A DNA stretch of 64,000 nucleotides from Candidatus Rhodoferax mariagerensis (GCA_016719055.1 JADKAW010000040.1:111166-175165), one strand, 5' to 3'. Shown: positions 33,678 to 44,206, numbered from the stretch's first letter. The notes: generated by a model from the sequence alone, not told the origin. Made by a program: numbers and translations.

Positions 33678-35797
33678 AAAAACACAACACCCGATGGATT
33701 GACAAGGTTTGCGGCCATATTTGTGTGGTCATGGGTGTGCTGTTGACATCGGCAATGGCCCATGCCCAAATAGCTATTGAAGCCGTCTCTGGGTCTGTGC
33801 AAAGTGGGGTGGAAGTTGTTCGTATTGACCTCAGTCAGGCCTTGACAGCGTTGCCAACAGGGTTTTCCATACAGTCACCTGCTCGCATTGCGCTTGATTT
33901 TCCGAACGTGGTCAGTGCCATGGGGCGCTCCAATGTTGACGTCAACCAGGGCAATCTCAAGTCGGTGAGTGTTGTGCAAGCCGGAAATCGAACGCGGGTG
34001 GTGTTGAACCTGAAGCAGTCCACCGCTTACAAAACCCAGATTCAAGACAAATCACTGCTGATTGTTCTTGAATCAGTGGCTGGCGTTGCACCTGCAGCCG
34101 TAACGCAAGTGTTTGCTGAAAACCAGAGCCGTGACACGCAGCCGCTGCGCGATTTGGAGTTTCGTCGCGGCGAGGAAAACGCGGGTCGCGTGGTGGTGAC
34201 CCTGCCAAATAACCAGGTGGGCGTAGACATTCGCCAGCAAGGCCAGACCTTGGTGGTGGAGTTTATGAAAACCACCTTACCTGAGGGTTTGCGTCGGCGC
34301 CTGGATGTCACCGATTTTGGCACCCCTGTCAAGAGCGTGGTGACCTATCAGGTGGGTGACCGCGTGCGCATGGTCATCGAGCCTCAGGGCTTGTGGGCGC
34401 ACAGTGCTTATCAAAGCGATTCGCAGTTTGTGGTGGAGGTAAAACCGGTCAAGGTGGATCCGTCCAAGTTAACGCAGGGGCCAGGCTACACAGGCCAAAA
34501 ACTGTCATTGAATTTCCAGAACATCGAAGTTCGCTCGTTGTTGCAGGTGATTGCAGATTTCACCAGTTTCAACATCATTACCTCTGACACCGTGAATGGT
34601 GCCGTGACCTTGCGTTTGCAGGATGTACCCTGGGATCAGGCGCTTGACATTATTTTGCAAGCCAAGGGTCTGGGTATGCGCAAAACTGACAATGTGATCT
34701 GGATCGCGCCGAAGGAAGAAATTGCAGCCAAGGAGAAGCAGGAACTTGAGTCCAAAGCAACCGTGCTGAGTCTTGAGCCTGTCAAGATGCAGACTTTTCA
34801 GCTTAGTTACGCCTCTGCAGTTGACATTGTCAAGCAACTCAATGAGTCCGTGGGCGGCGACAGAAACGCTGTGCGAACGCTGTCTTCACGTGGCACCGCA
34901 GCAGCAGATCTGCGGACCAATCAGTTGTTTGTGACGGATGTTCCGAGCAAACTGGAGCAGGTCCAGCAACTCATTGCCAAACTTGATATTCCGGTCAAGC
35001 AGGTGCTGATTGAGGCGCGAATGGTTGAGGCCAGTGACACGTTTGGTAAGTCTCTTGGTGTCAAGCTCGGTGCTACAGACCTGCGTGCGCAGCAAGGTGG
35101 TGACGGGGGTTACTCCATTGGCGGCGGTAACCGAGTTGCGATCGGCACCAGTTACGCCAATTCTGTGGCAAGCAGCGGCGCAGGCGGGTCTGTTGATACC
35201 AGTGGCAACTTTGTCAATTTGCCAGCCATAGGTTCGGGAGCATATGCGCCAGCAACTTTTGCCTTGGCGATATTTAGTTCGGCGGCCAATCGGTTTCTAA
35301 ATTTGGAAATATCTGCGCTCGAATCTGATGGAAAAGGTCAGGTCATTTCAAGCCCGCGTGTTGTGACTGCCGACATGAAAGAAGCCATCATAGAAACTGG
35401 CACTGAAGTCTCGGTAGCGACAGGCAAAGATGACAAAGGGAACCCGATTATCGAAAAAGTTAAGGGTGTTCTGGGTTTAAGAGTTACCCCGCGTATCATG
35501 CCCGATGGGTCCATCAATATGGCGGTCCACGTTAACAAAGACACGATCATCAGCAGAAGCCCCATCGAAAAGAGTGTGAAGTCGGTTCAGACTGATATTC
35601 TGGTCGAAAATGGTGGCACTGTTGTGATTGGTGGTATTTACGAATCAGCCGAAACCGACAGTTTGACGAAAGTTCCGTTCCTTGGCGACCTGCCCGGTGT
35701 TGGAAATTTATTTAAAAGCAAATCCCGATTCACAGAGAAGAAAGAACTGTTGATTTTTATCACCCCAAAAGTGGTTGCCGACAAAGCACCCCGCTGA
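33674..35797 (+). CDS. pilQ: Type IV pilus secretin PilQ
   Basis: The 707-residue protein has a signal peptide ending near residue 31, AMIN domains that bind peptidoglycan (about 40-250), and an STN/N0 domain from LSLNFQNIEVRSLLQVIADF. An N1 repeat and the secretin core follow (VLIEARMVEASDTFGKSLGV, SPRVVTADMKEAIIETGTEV, ILVENGGTVVIGGIYESAET). It forms the outer membrane pore for the pilus. Its ATG overlaps the pilP end. Confidence 0.96.
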   Translation: MKKHNTRWIDKVCGHICVVMGVLLTSAMAHAQIAIEAVSGSVQSGVEVVRIDLSQALTALPTGFSIQSPARIALDFPNVVSAMGRSNVDVNQGNLKSVSVVQAGNRTRVVLNLKQSTAYKTQIQDKSLLIVLESVAGVAPAAVTQVFAENQSRDTQPLRDLEFRRGEENAGRVVVTLPNNQVGVDIRQQGQTLVVEFMKTTLPEGLRRRLDVTDFGTPVKSVVTYQVGDRVRMVIEPQGLWAHSAYQSDSQFVVEVKPVKVDPSKLTQGPGYTGQKLSLNFQNIEVRSLLQVIADFTSFNIITSDTVNGAVTLRLQDVPWDQALDIILQAKGLGMRKTDNVIWIAPKEEIAAKEKQELESKATVLSLEPVKMQTFQLSYASAVDIVKQLNESVGGDRNAVRTLSSRGTAAADLRTNQLFVTDVPSKLEQVQQLIAKLDIPVKQVLIEARMVEASDTFGKSLGVKLGATDLRAQQGGDGGYSIGGGNRVAIGTSYANSVASSGAGGSVDTSGNFVNLPAIGSGAYAPATFALAIFSSAANRFLNLEISALESDGKGQVISSPRVVTADMKEAIIETGTEVSVATGKDDKGNPIIEKVKGVLGLRVTPRIMPDGSINMAVHVNKDTIISRSPIEKSVKSVQTDILVENGGTVVIGGIYESAETDSLTKVPFLGDLPGVGNLFKSKSRFTEKKELLIFITPKVVADKAPR

Positions 35798-35832
35798 CCG
35801 ATCATCACATTAGTTAACCACAGACCTTCACC

Positions 35833-38800
35833 ATGCGCTTCATTACCTATTTGATATCGCTACTCGTTGCCACCTTTTTAGCTGCTTGCGGCGGTGGGGG
35901 AGGCTCGCCGGGGTTGCCCTCAGTGACCAAGACGCCTGTCACAACAACTGCTGGTGCCGCCCTGACGCTGGCGGTCGGAGCAACAGGGGGGTATGTGATC
36001 ACAGGGGGTACAGCGCCATATCAGATTTCCAGCAGCGATGTGCAGGTTGCCGTTGCAAACTTGGATTCGCGTAATTTTTGGATTAACGGTGTCGCCAGCG
36101 GCAGTGCAACTGTTACCGTCAGCGATGCCTCTCAACAATCAACAGCCATTGTTGTGACAGTGGCCAACTTGGCAAAGTTTAGTACGACAGCGCCATTGGC
36201 CATCAATATTGCACCGAAGTCAACATCCCTGGCCTATTCCATCACTGGCGGGGTGCAGGGGGCCAAGTACCAATGGAGTTCTACCGACACACGTGTTGCT
36301 ACAGCGCAAATTGATGGCAATGTTTTGCGCATCAACGGCCTGGTTGTTGGTGTTGCCACAATTACTCTGCGGGACAATGCACCAACGCCGGCACTGATCG
36401 ATATCATCGTCACAGTAGGTGGTGGTACGGTTGAGCCGCTTTACACCACCGCACCACCGTCACTTTCAGTAGCACCGTTGTCATTGACCACTTTCCCGAT
36501 TGGCGGCGGCGTTCCGCCGTATCAGCTGCCAAGCTCAACTGACTCCCGAGTGGCTACCGCAAGCATTAACGCTGCCGGAAACACCTTGTCCATCTTGGCT
36601 GGCACCTCGCTCGGGTCCACCACCATCATCGTGTTTGACAGCGCTCGCAACGGCATCTCTATCAATGTCACAGTTGCCGGTGGTACAAAGGAGCCCCTTT
36701 ACACCACAGTGCCTGCCACTGGACTCACGATCGGTATTGGCCTGACCCGTGAATTCACTGTGGGTGGGGGTGTCGCCGACTATACGGTGAGCAGTACCGA
36801 GGAAGGCATCGCGACTGTCAGCAAAGACAGCAACAACAAGCTTTATATCAAAGGCATTGCTGCCGGAAAAGCGGACATCACGGTGCGAGACCGCGTGGGT
36901 ACCACGCTCATTTACAAAATTACTGTGGGCTCCTCTAGCGCCATTACGCATACTGCACCTGCAAGCCTGACAATGGTTGCCGGCACCGCTCGTGCGTTTA
37001 CCATCAGCGGTGGCAACCCGCCCTATGTGGCATCCAGCAGCAATGAAGCCGCTGCGATCGCTTCGTCCAACGGCTCGACGCTGACCATCTCGGCAATAAA
37101 TGCCGGTTCGGCAACCATCAAGGTTGTTGATTTGGCTGGCACAGAAGGCCCTTCGATCACGGTAACCGTTACAGGTGGCTCCTCCGGCACGCCAGGGACG
37201 CCTGCACCCAGCTCTGTGGAGGTGGTTTCATCTACCAGTTCCCTGCTTTCTGCAGGTGCCGAAGCTGTGATTACTGCATATGTCAAGGACAGTGGGAATG
37301 TTGGCATTGCTAACCAGTCTGTAACGTTTTTGGCATCGTCAGGTGTCATTCAAAGCGCTTCTGCCGTCACAAATGCTGCGGGGGTTGCGACTGCAAAATT
37401 GATTCCTGGTAGTGACAAGTCCAACCGTCCCATTCTGGTGCGTGTCGTTTCTGGTACGGCTGTGTCCGGCCAGGTGACCGTACAAGTGACAGGAACGAGC
37501 GTGACAATTGCAGGTCCCACTTCTCTGCAGGTATCGACAGTAGCTAAGCCGGTAACAGCCTCCTACACCTTGCGGGCACTTGATTCGTCAAGCAACCCCA
37601 TTGCCGGTGCGACGCTGACGCTTTCTTCAACTTTGGGCAATACGCTGGATAAGACCAGCGTGACAACTGACGCCACCGGCACTGCGACGGTGGTGTACAC
37701 ACCCGTCAATTCAGGCACCGATAGTCTAAAAGTGACTGGACTTGGGGCAACGGCAGAATCCGCAATCAGTGTTTCGGCCATCGATTTGTCGGTCGTAACA
37801 CCTGCACCCAATACGACGATTCCAATCGGGACTGTGCAGGTTGTGACGGTCTTGTATCAGTTAAACGGGGTGCCACAGCCTGGGCAGACGGTGGCTTTCA
37901 GCACCACCCGCGGGACCATTACCGCAACTACATCTGCGCTTGGGCAGTATTCTGCCAATCTGTCTTCTGCGACAGCAGGGCTGGCCACCGTAACGGCGCA
38001 GATTGCCGGTGTGGGCTCGGTGACTTTGCCGATTGAGTTTGTTGCCACGGTGCCAGCCACGGTCACGCTGCAGTCCAACCCAGGTGCCATAGCGCCGAAT
38101 GCTACCGGCACCACCAACCAAAGCACGGTTTCAGCTGTGGTCAGGGACTCCGCCGGTAATCCAGTTAAAGATCGACAGGTCAATTTCACCTTGATCAGTG
38201 ATCTGAGCAACGGGACACTGTCCAGCGGCAGTGCCATCACCAATAGCAATGGGCAGGCTTCGGTTCAGTTTATTGCCGGGCCGACTTCCACACCCAATGA
38301 AGGGGTGGTTGTAACGGCAGTGGATTCATTGACTGGAATTAGTGGGACGACCAAGCTGACGGTAAGCGGACAGTCCTTGTTTATCACGATTGGTTTTGGC
38401 AATGAAATCACTAACGTGGACCCCACAACTTACAGCCGTGAATTCTCGGTGTACGTGACCGATGCAAACGGCGTTGCAGTTGGCAACCAGTCTGTTACCT
38501 TGTCAGTGATTCCTGTTGACTATGGAAAGGGGCTATTTGGTTTGGAGTGGTACGCAATGGGTAAAAGCGGCAATCAGCACAACTTGTGTCAATGAAGACA
38601 CGTTGTTGGGTGTTGGTGTGTCGGGCTATTTAAACGGCATACTAAATACTGGGGAAGACTTCAACAGTGACGGGCGTTTAACCCCTGGCAATGTTGCCGT
38701 AGCCGCACCGGGCGGTGTGACCACGGATGTCAACGGCCGTGCGAAGTTTGCTATTCAATATGGTGAACAATTTGCGCCTTGGGCCACCGTGGAAATAGAG

Positions 38801-38986
38801 GCACGTGCAGTGGTGTCTGGAACCGAGTCAAAACGTACCATCTCCTACCCGCTTCAAGGGTCTGCGCCAGACTTCACCAGTGCAAGTGTTGCGCCTGCCG
38901 GCACGACCAGCCCCTTCGGGACCAGTGAAGTCTTGCCCAGCACCACTCCGCCCACATTTAATGGGCTGTGCAGCAATAAAAATTGA
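35833..38986 (+). pseudogene. Large Ig-like repeat lipoprotein (adhesin-like), one-base frameshift near its end
   Basis: A lipoprotein signal (LLVATFLAACGGGGGSP) opens a protein of about 1050 residues. The first half holds five units of about 85 residues marked by GGxPPYxxSS, a VAxA strand, LxIxGxxxGxATITVxD and VTVGG. The second half holds invasin-like Big_1-type domains (for example SAGAEAVITAYVKDSGNVG and VVRDSAGNPVKDRQVNFTLI). At GGGG (38529-38532) one extra G moves the frame; removing it gives DYGKGYLVWSGTQWVKAAIS and runs on to the stop at 38986. It sits between pilQ and aroK, 35 bp after pilQ, and its stop overlaps the aroK TTG. It is probably outer-membrane anchored; a link to pilus function or adhesion is inference. 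Confidence 0.82.
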
Positions 38987-39504
38987 TCGCCCTTATCGGT
39001 CTCCCCGGCTCGGGCAAGTCCACCGTCGGGAGGCAGCTGGCCCGGCGCATGCGGATGCCGTTTCTGGATTCTGACCATGTGATAGAGCAGCGTCTGGACT
39101 GCTCTATCCGGGAGTTCTTCGAGCGCGAGGGCGAAGCCCGTTTTCGAGACATCGAAGCCGAAGTGATTGATGAATTGACCCAGCAGCCCGCTGGCGTGTT
39201 GTCGACCGGCGGTGGCGTGGTGCTTCGCCAGGCCAATCGCCATCATTTGCGTGAACGCACCCAAGTGGTGTATTTGAATTCGACGCCTGATGAACTGTTT
39301 CGCCGCTTGCGTCATGACAAAAATCGTCCCCTTTTGCAGGTGGCAGACCCGCTCAGTCGCCTGCGGGACCTCCACGCTCAGCGTGATCCGTTGTACCGCG
39401 AAACAGCGCAACTAGACATCGACACGGGTCGACCGTCAGTGGCCAGCTTGGTGAACATCATCGTGACCCAGCTTGAACGCGCTGGCCTGCTGCATCCACA
39501 TTAG
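38983..39504 (+). CDS. aroK: Shikimate kinase
   Basis: The 173-residue kinase has Walker A GLPGSGKSTVGRQLA, DSDHVIEQRLDCSIREFFE and STGGGVVLR, as in AroK. It phosphorylates shikimate in aromatic amino acid synthesis. The start is a TTG at 38983 that overlaps the adhesin stop (TTGA); the P-loop begins at residue 6, so no later start is possible. Confidence 0.95.
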   Translation: MIALIGLPGSGKSTVGRQLARRMRMPFLDSDHVIEQRLDCSIREFFEREGEARFRDIEAEVIDELTQQPAGVLSTGGGVVLRQANRHHLRERTQVVYLNSTPDELFRRLRHDKNRPLLQVADPLSRLRDLHAQRDPLYRETAQLDIDTGRPSVASLVNIIVTQLERAGLLHPH

Positions 39505-39564
39505 GCTTGCCAGCGGCGGCCCACACCCAGAAGGCTTCGCGTCAAAACCTCTAAACTAGGGTGC

Positions 39565-40671
39565 ATGAACTCTTCTGACCTCCAAACCGTCGCCATTGAC
39601 CTGGCTGACCGCAGCTACAACATCGCCATACGCGGATCGTTGTTTGACAACCCGCTGAGTTACGCGGAACTGCCCAAGGCGGCCAGCGCGCTGATCGTTA
39701 CCAACACCACCGTCGGCCCTTTGTATGCCGTGCGTTTGCAGCGCGCGCTGGCCAACAAATTCGGCCAAACCTATACCGTGACGCTGCCCGACGGTGAGGA
39801 ATTCAAAAACTGGCAAAACCTGAACCTGATTTTTGACGCACTGTTGGCTCACGCTTGTGACCGTAAAACCATTTTGTTTGCCTTGGGCGGCGGTGTGGTG
39901 GGTGACATGACGGGTTTTGCCGCCGCCAGCTACATGCGCGGGGTGCCGTTTGTGCAGGTGCCGACCACGCTGCTGGCGCAAGTGGACTCGTCGGTTGGTG
40001 GAAAAACAGCCATCAACCATCCGCTCGGCAAGAACATGATCGGGGCGTTTTACCAACCGCTCAAGGTGGTGTGTGATCTGGATACGCTCAAAACCCTGCC
40101 GCAACGTGAGCTCTGCGCCGGTCTGGCAGAAGTCATCAAGTACGGCCCGATTGCTGACATGGATTTTTTGGCCTGGATTGAATCTAATCTTGACGCGCTG
40201 CTGGCCCGGGACCCAGCCGCGCTGGCCTATGCCGTCAAGCGCAGTTGCGAAATCAAGGCCTGGGTGGTGGGGCAGGACGAGCGCGAGTCTGGTTTGCGCG
40301 CCATCCTGAATTTTGGCCACACCTTCGGCCATGCGATTGAGGCCGGGCTGGGGTTTGGCGTTTGGCTACACGGTGAGGCAGTAGGGTGTGGCATGGTGAT
40401 GGCCGCTCAACTGTCTGCTCGGCTGGGTTTGATAGATGCATTTTTTGTCAACCGGCTCACGCAACTGATTGCCAAGGCGGGGCTGCCCATCAAGGCGCCA
40501 GTGCTACCGGGCCCGAACAATGCTGAACGCTACTTGGCACTGATGCGTGTTGACAAGAAGTCTGAGGCTGGAGACATCAAGTTTGTGTTGATCGACAAGC
40601 CGGGCAACGCGCTGGTGCGCGGTGCGCCCGATGTGGTCGTTCGGCAGGTGATCGATACCTGTTGTGCTTGA
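39565..40671 (+). CDS. aroB: 3-dehydroquinate synthase
   Basis: The 368-residue protein has DGEEFKNWQNLNLIFDALL, the NAD-binding GGGVVGDMTGFAAASYMRG, metal ligands in AEVIKYGPIAD, NFGHTFGHAIE and WLHGEAVGCGMV, and QVDSSVGGKTAINHP. It makes 3-dehydroquinate from DAHP. It follows aroK in the conserved order. Confidence 0.96.
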   Translation: MNSSDLQTVAIDLADRSYNIAIRGSLFDNPLSYAELPKAASALIVTNTTVGPLYAVRLQRALANKFGQTYTVTLPDGEEFKNWQNLNLIFDALLAHACDRKTILFALGGGVVGDMTGFAAASYMRGVPFVQVPTTLLAQVDSSVGGKTAINHPLGKNMIGAFYQPLKVVCDLDTLKTLPQRELCAGLAEVIKYGPIADMDFLAWIESNLDALLARDPAALAYAVKRSCEIKAWVVGQDERESGLRAILNFGHTFGHAIEAGLGFGVWLHGEAVGCGMVMAAQLSARLGLIDAFFVNRLTQLIAKAGLPIKAPVLPGPNNAERYLALMRVDKKSEAGDIKFVLIDKPGNALVRGAPDVVVRQVIDTCCA

Positions 40672-40684
40672 ATATTTTAGAAAA

Positions 40685-40724
40685 ATGATAGCTACGAGCG
40701 AAATGGCCATATGGGCTAGAGCCT
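40685..40724 (+). repeat. Dispersed ATAGC...GGGCTAGA repeat, between aroB and dgt
   Basis: The copy reads TGATAGCTACGAGCG, a short middle, then TATGGGCTAGAGCC. It fills most of the 74-bp gap between aroB and the dGTPase gene. Confidence 0.7.
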
Positions 40725-40745
40725 GTTTCTCTATAAATTTCACTG

Positions 40746-41942
40746 ATGTTGGCCACTTACGCCTGTGATCCGGCGCGCTCACGCGGCAGGCGTTTTGCGC
40801 AGCCACCGGCACCCACTCGCACCGACTACCAGCGTGACCGCGACCGTATTGTGCACAGCACCGCGTTTCGGCGCCTGGTTTATAAAACCCAGGTGTTTTT
40901 AAACCACGAGGGCGACCTGTTCCGAACCAGGCTGACTCATTCGCTCGAAGTGGCGCAACTTGGGCGTTCCATCGCCCGCTCGCTTGCGCTCAATGAAGAT
41001 CTGGTTGAAACCATTGCGCTGGCCCATGACCTGGGCCACACACCATTTGGGCACGCTGGGCAGGACGCACTCAATAACTGCATGGCGGTGTACGGTGGTT
41101 TTGAGCACAATCTGCAAAGCCTGCGCGTGGTGGACCATCTGGAAGAACGCTACCCGGCCTTTGACGGTCTGAACCTTACATTTGAAACGCGCGAGGGCAT
41201 TTTGAAACATTGCTCAACCAGCAACGCCCGCCAGTTGGAGGCCATTGAACCAGGAGGTGTAGCACTACGTTTTTTGCAGCACACGCAGCCCAGCATGGAA
41301 GCGCAGTTGTGCAATCTGGCCGATGAAATTGCCTACAACGCTCACGACATAGACGACGGCGTGCGCTCCGGCTTGATCACATTGGCTCAGTTGCAGGACG
41401 TGGCGTTGTTTGACGAATACAAATGCCAAACACTGGCTGACCACCCCCAACTGCATGATGCTGCACACGGCAGACGTTTGTTGTACGAGTCGATTCGCCG
41501 CATGCTCAGCAGCCAGGTCTATGACGTGATTGCCGCCACGCAGGCCGCGCTGGACCAGGCCCGGCCGGCTGATGTGGACGCGGTGCGGCAGTTGCCGCCG
41601 TTGGTGCAGTTTGGCGCGGCCATGTGCGACAAATCACGCGAGCTGAAGGCTTTTTTGCTCAAGCACCTGTATCGGCATCCGCAAGTGATGCAAAAGACCG
41701 GTCAGGCGCGTCTGGTGGTGCACGATTTGTTTGTTGCCTATCTGAGTGACCCGCAAGAAATGCCACCGAGCCACCAGCGCCGCGTGCTTGCTGAGTTGCA
41801 AGGCAGTGCGGATGCCGAATCTGCGGGTTTGGGCACGGCGCGCGTGGTGGCTGACTACATTGCCGGCATGACCGACCGGTTTGCCGCACGTGAGCATCAG
41901 CGTTTGACTGGCTTGCAATTGTTGTCTGGAGTGAACGCATGA
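40746..41942 (+). CDS. dgt: Deoxyguanosinetriphosphate triphosphohydrolase (dGTPase-like)
   Basis: The 398-residue HD-domain protein has YQRDRDRIVHSTAFRRLVYK, FRTRLTHSLEVAQLGRSIAR, ETIALAHDLGHTPFGHAGQD and the later metal-binding DEIAYNAHDIDDGVRSGLI. These are the H...HD...D ligands of Dgt-type phosphohydrolases, which split dNTPs into nucleoside and triphosphate. Length and motifs match the type 2 (short) group. It overlaps the next gene by four bases. Confidence 0.92.
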   Translation: MLATYACDPARSRGRRFAQPPAPTRTDYQRDRDRIVHSTAFRRLVYKTQVFLNHEGDLFRTRLTHSLEVAQLGRSIARSLALNEDLVETIALAHDLGHTPFGHAGQDALNNCMAVYGGFEHNLQSLRVVDHLEERYPAFDGLNLTFETREGILKHCSTSNARQLEAIEPGGVALRFLQHTQPSMEAQLCNLADEIAYNAHDIDDGVRSGLITLAQLQDVALFDEYKCQTLADHPQLHDAAHGRRLLYESIRRMLSSQVYDVIAATQAALDQARPADVDAVRQLPPLVQFGAAMCDKSRELKAFLLKHLYRHPQVMQKTGQARLVVHDLFVAYLSDPQEMPPSHQRRVLAELQGSADAESAGLGTARVVADYIAGMTDRFAAREHQRLTGLQLLSGVNA

Positions 41943-42490
41943 GTGATACCGAACAAGTCATTGCCGACACCGTGGCCTGGCTGGAACGCGCCGTGATTGG
42001 CTTGAACCTGTGCCCGTTTGCCAAAAGTGTGCATGTCAAGGGGCAGGTGCATTACTCGGTGAGCCGTGCCACCACGCCACAAGCCCTGCTTCAAGACCTC
42101 ATTGAAGAGCTAAATAGCCTTGTAGCCATTGATGCCAAATTGAGAGACACTACGCTTTTAATAGCGCCAGACAGCCTTCAGGATTTTCTCGATTTCAACG
42201 ACTTTTTGGCCGATGCCGATCAGGCGCTGGTTGATCTGGAGCTTGACGGTGTGTTGCAAATAGCGTCGCTGCACCCGCAGTACCAGTTTGCTGGCACGTC
42301 GGTAGATGACATCACCAATTACACCAACCGCTCGCCGTACCCCACGCTGCACTTGCTGCGCGAAGACAGCATTGACCGGGCGGTAAAGGCGTTTCCCAAT
42401 CCTGAGGCGATTTTTGAGACCAATATGCAGACTCTGGAAAACCTGGGCCAGGCGGGCTGGGATGCGCTGAAGGTGGGGCGTACCATGTAG
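41939..42490 (+). CDS. DUF1415-family protein
   Basis: The 183-residue protein has AWLERAVIGLNLCPFAKSV and later QIASLHPQYQFAGTSVDDIT and NRSPYPTLHLLREDSI, the marks of DUF1415. The function is unknown. The start overlaps the dGTPase stop (ATGA). Codons near 42107-42170 contain AGCT/ATAGC text reminiscent of the dispersed repeat, but the match is weak. Confidence 0.88.
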   Translation: MSDTEQVIADTVAWLERAVIGLNLCPFAKSVHVKGQVHYSVSRATTPQALLQDLIEELNSLVAIDAKLRDTTLLIAPDSLQDFLDFNDFLADADQALVDLELDGVLQIASLHPQYQFAGTSVDDITNYTNRSPYPTLHLLREDSIDRAVKAFPNPEAIFETNMQTLENLGQAGWDALKVGRTM

Positions 42491-42525
42491 CGAAAGTGCC
42501 GCTCAAGGCATCATTCATCTCTACC

Positions 42526-43458
42526 ATGCGCCACCTTAAGCCCAATCCACCAATCAAACAGCCGCCACCGCACCCCTTGGCTGATGACATCCGCCCCGGT
42601 CAGTCACTGGAACTGCTCAAAGAGCTTCACATCCTGACCCGCGAGGGCAAGCTCAACCAGGACTCGCGCCGCAAACTCAAGCAGGTCTACCACCTTTACC
42701 AGTTCATTGAAAAACTGCTGCAGGAGCTAACGCCAGACGGGTCAGTTAGCGCTGCTCGACAAAGCCCCCACAAGCTGCCCGTTGATAAGCAGTCAGCGGA
42801 GCTCACGCTGGCCGACCACGGTGCCGGCAAGTCATATCTGGGTTTCATCCTTTACGACCTGTTTTTCAAGCAACGCACCAGCGGTCACATTTACGGCATC
42901 GAAACCCGCACCGAACTGGTGCAAAAATCTCAAGCCCTGGCGGCCAAGCTGGGGTTTGATCGCATGTCTTTTTTGAACCTGACGGTGGCCGATTCTGCCC
43001 AGTCAGCGCAACTACCTAACCGCATCGACGTGGTGACGGCCTTGCACGCTTGCGACACCGCCACCGACGACGCCATGGCCTTTGGCCTGCAAAAGCAGGC
43101 GCACTTTATGGTGCTGGTGCCGTGTTGCCAGGCCGAAGTGGCGCGGGTCTTGACCCAGCACAAAGCCTTGTCGCTGGCGCGCACGCCGCTGTCTGAGCTG
43201 TGGCGGCACCCGCTGCACACGCGTGAAATGGGCAGCCAGATCACCAATGTGCTGCGTTGCCTGTACCTTGAGGCGCGTGGCTACCAGGTCACGGTCACGG
43301 AACTGGTGGGCTGGGAGCACAGCATGAAAAATGAGCTCATCATTGCGCGCCATACCGGCCATCCCAAACATGCAGCGGCGCAGCGCCTGCGTGAACTGCT
43401 GGCTGAGTTTGGCCTGTCCTCATTGCTGGAACTGCGCTACACGGGTCTCCCCTCATAA
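42526..43458 (+). CDS. Class I SAM-dependent methyltransferase
   Basis: The protein of about 310 residues has LTLADHGAGKSYLGFILYDL as the SAM-binding motif I (usually a DxGxGxG; here ADHGAGKS), VVTALHACDTATDDAMAFGL as motif IV, and MVLVPCCQAEVARVL. It belongs to the group related to eukaryotic METTL25-type enzymes. The substrate is unknown. The ATG at 42526 is preferred; a GTG at 42496 is possible. Its stop codon TAA is the first base pairs of the RAYT element's left end. Confidence 0.82.
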   Translation: MRHLKPNPPIKQPPPHPLADDIRPGQSLELLKELHILTREGKLNQDSRRKLKQVYHLYQFIEKLLQELTPDGSVSAARQSPHKLPVDKQSAELTLADHGAGKSYLGFILYDLFFKQRTSGHIYGIETRTELVQKSQALAAKLGFDRMSFLNLTVADSAQSAQLPNRIDVVTALHACDTATDDAMAFGLQKQAHFMVLVPCCQAEVARVLTQHKALSLARTPLSELWRHPLHTREMGSQITNVLRCLYLEARGYQVTVTELVGWEHSMKNELIIARHTGHPKHAAAQRLRELLAEFGLSSLLELRYTGLPS

Positions 43459-43501
43459 TTGGGGTCAGATTCCAATTGATTCGCGCTTTTGGAGCCACCG
43501 C

Positions 43502-44206
43502 ATGGCCAGACTACCCAGGCTGACGCTGCCAGACTACCCGCATCATGTGATCCAGCGTGGCAACAACCATCAGCCGATCTTTAGCAAGCCGGCCGACTAT
43601 CGGCGCTTGCTTGAGGTGCTGGAAGAAAGCGCCAAAAAGCATCAGGTGGCGATTCACGCCTATGTGTTGATGAGCAATCATTTTCATGTGCTGGCCACTC
43701 CCCAGGCGGGCAAAGGCCTGCCGCAGATGATGCAGGCGCTGGGACGCAGTTATGTGCGCTATTTCAACGCCAGCCAACAGCGCACCGGAACGCTGTGGGA
43801 AGGGCGCTACCGGTCTACCGTGATTCAGTCAGAGCGCTATTTGCTGGCTTGCATGGTCTACATTGACCTCAATCCGGTGCGCGCGGGCATGGTGGCGCGG
43901 GCGCAAGACTATCCATGGTCCAGTCATGCGCACTATATTGGCTTGACGAATGACCGGCTGGTAACGCCGCATGCCCATTATTGGAGCCTGGGCAACACCC
44001 CCTTTGCGCGCGAAGCCGCCTACGCCGAATTGGTGCATGCAGGCCTCAACTCGGTGCAGCAGCAGGCACTGACGGATGCCACCTTGAGCGGATGGGCTCT
44101 GGGGGAAGCTGATTTTGTGGCAAATTTACAAAAACGCACATTGCGTCGCGTCAGCATGTCAGCGGCTGGCAGGCCACTTTCCGTCAATAAATTTAAAGAA
44201 AAATAG
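43502..44206 (+). CDS. REP-associated tyrosine transposase (Y1/HUH, TnpA_REP)
   Basis: The 234-residue protein has RLTLPDYPHHVIQRGNNHQP at the start, the HUH motif in LMSNHFHVLATP, the GTLWEGRYRST signature with YLLACMVYIDLNPVRAGMV, and the catalytic-Tyr region. It is complete and in frame. It probably cuts and moves the short end palindromes that flank it. The ATG at 43502 follows GGAG. Confidence 0.92.
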   Translation: MARLPRLTLPDYPHHVIQRGNNHQPIFSKPADYRRLLEVLEESAKKHQVAIHAYVLMSNHFHVLATPQAGKGLPQMMQALGRSYVRYFNASQQRTGTLWEGRYRSTVIQSERYLLACMVYIDLNPVRAGMVARAQDYPWSSHAHYIGLTNDRLVTPHAHYWSLGNTPFAREAAYAELVHAGLNSVQQQALTDATLSGWALGEADFVANLQKRTLRRVSMSAAGRPLSVNKFKEK

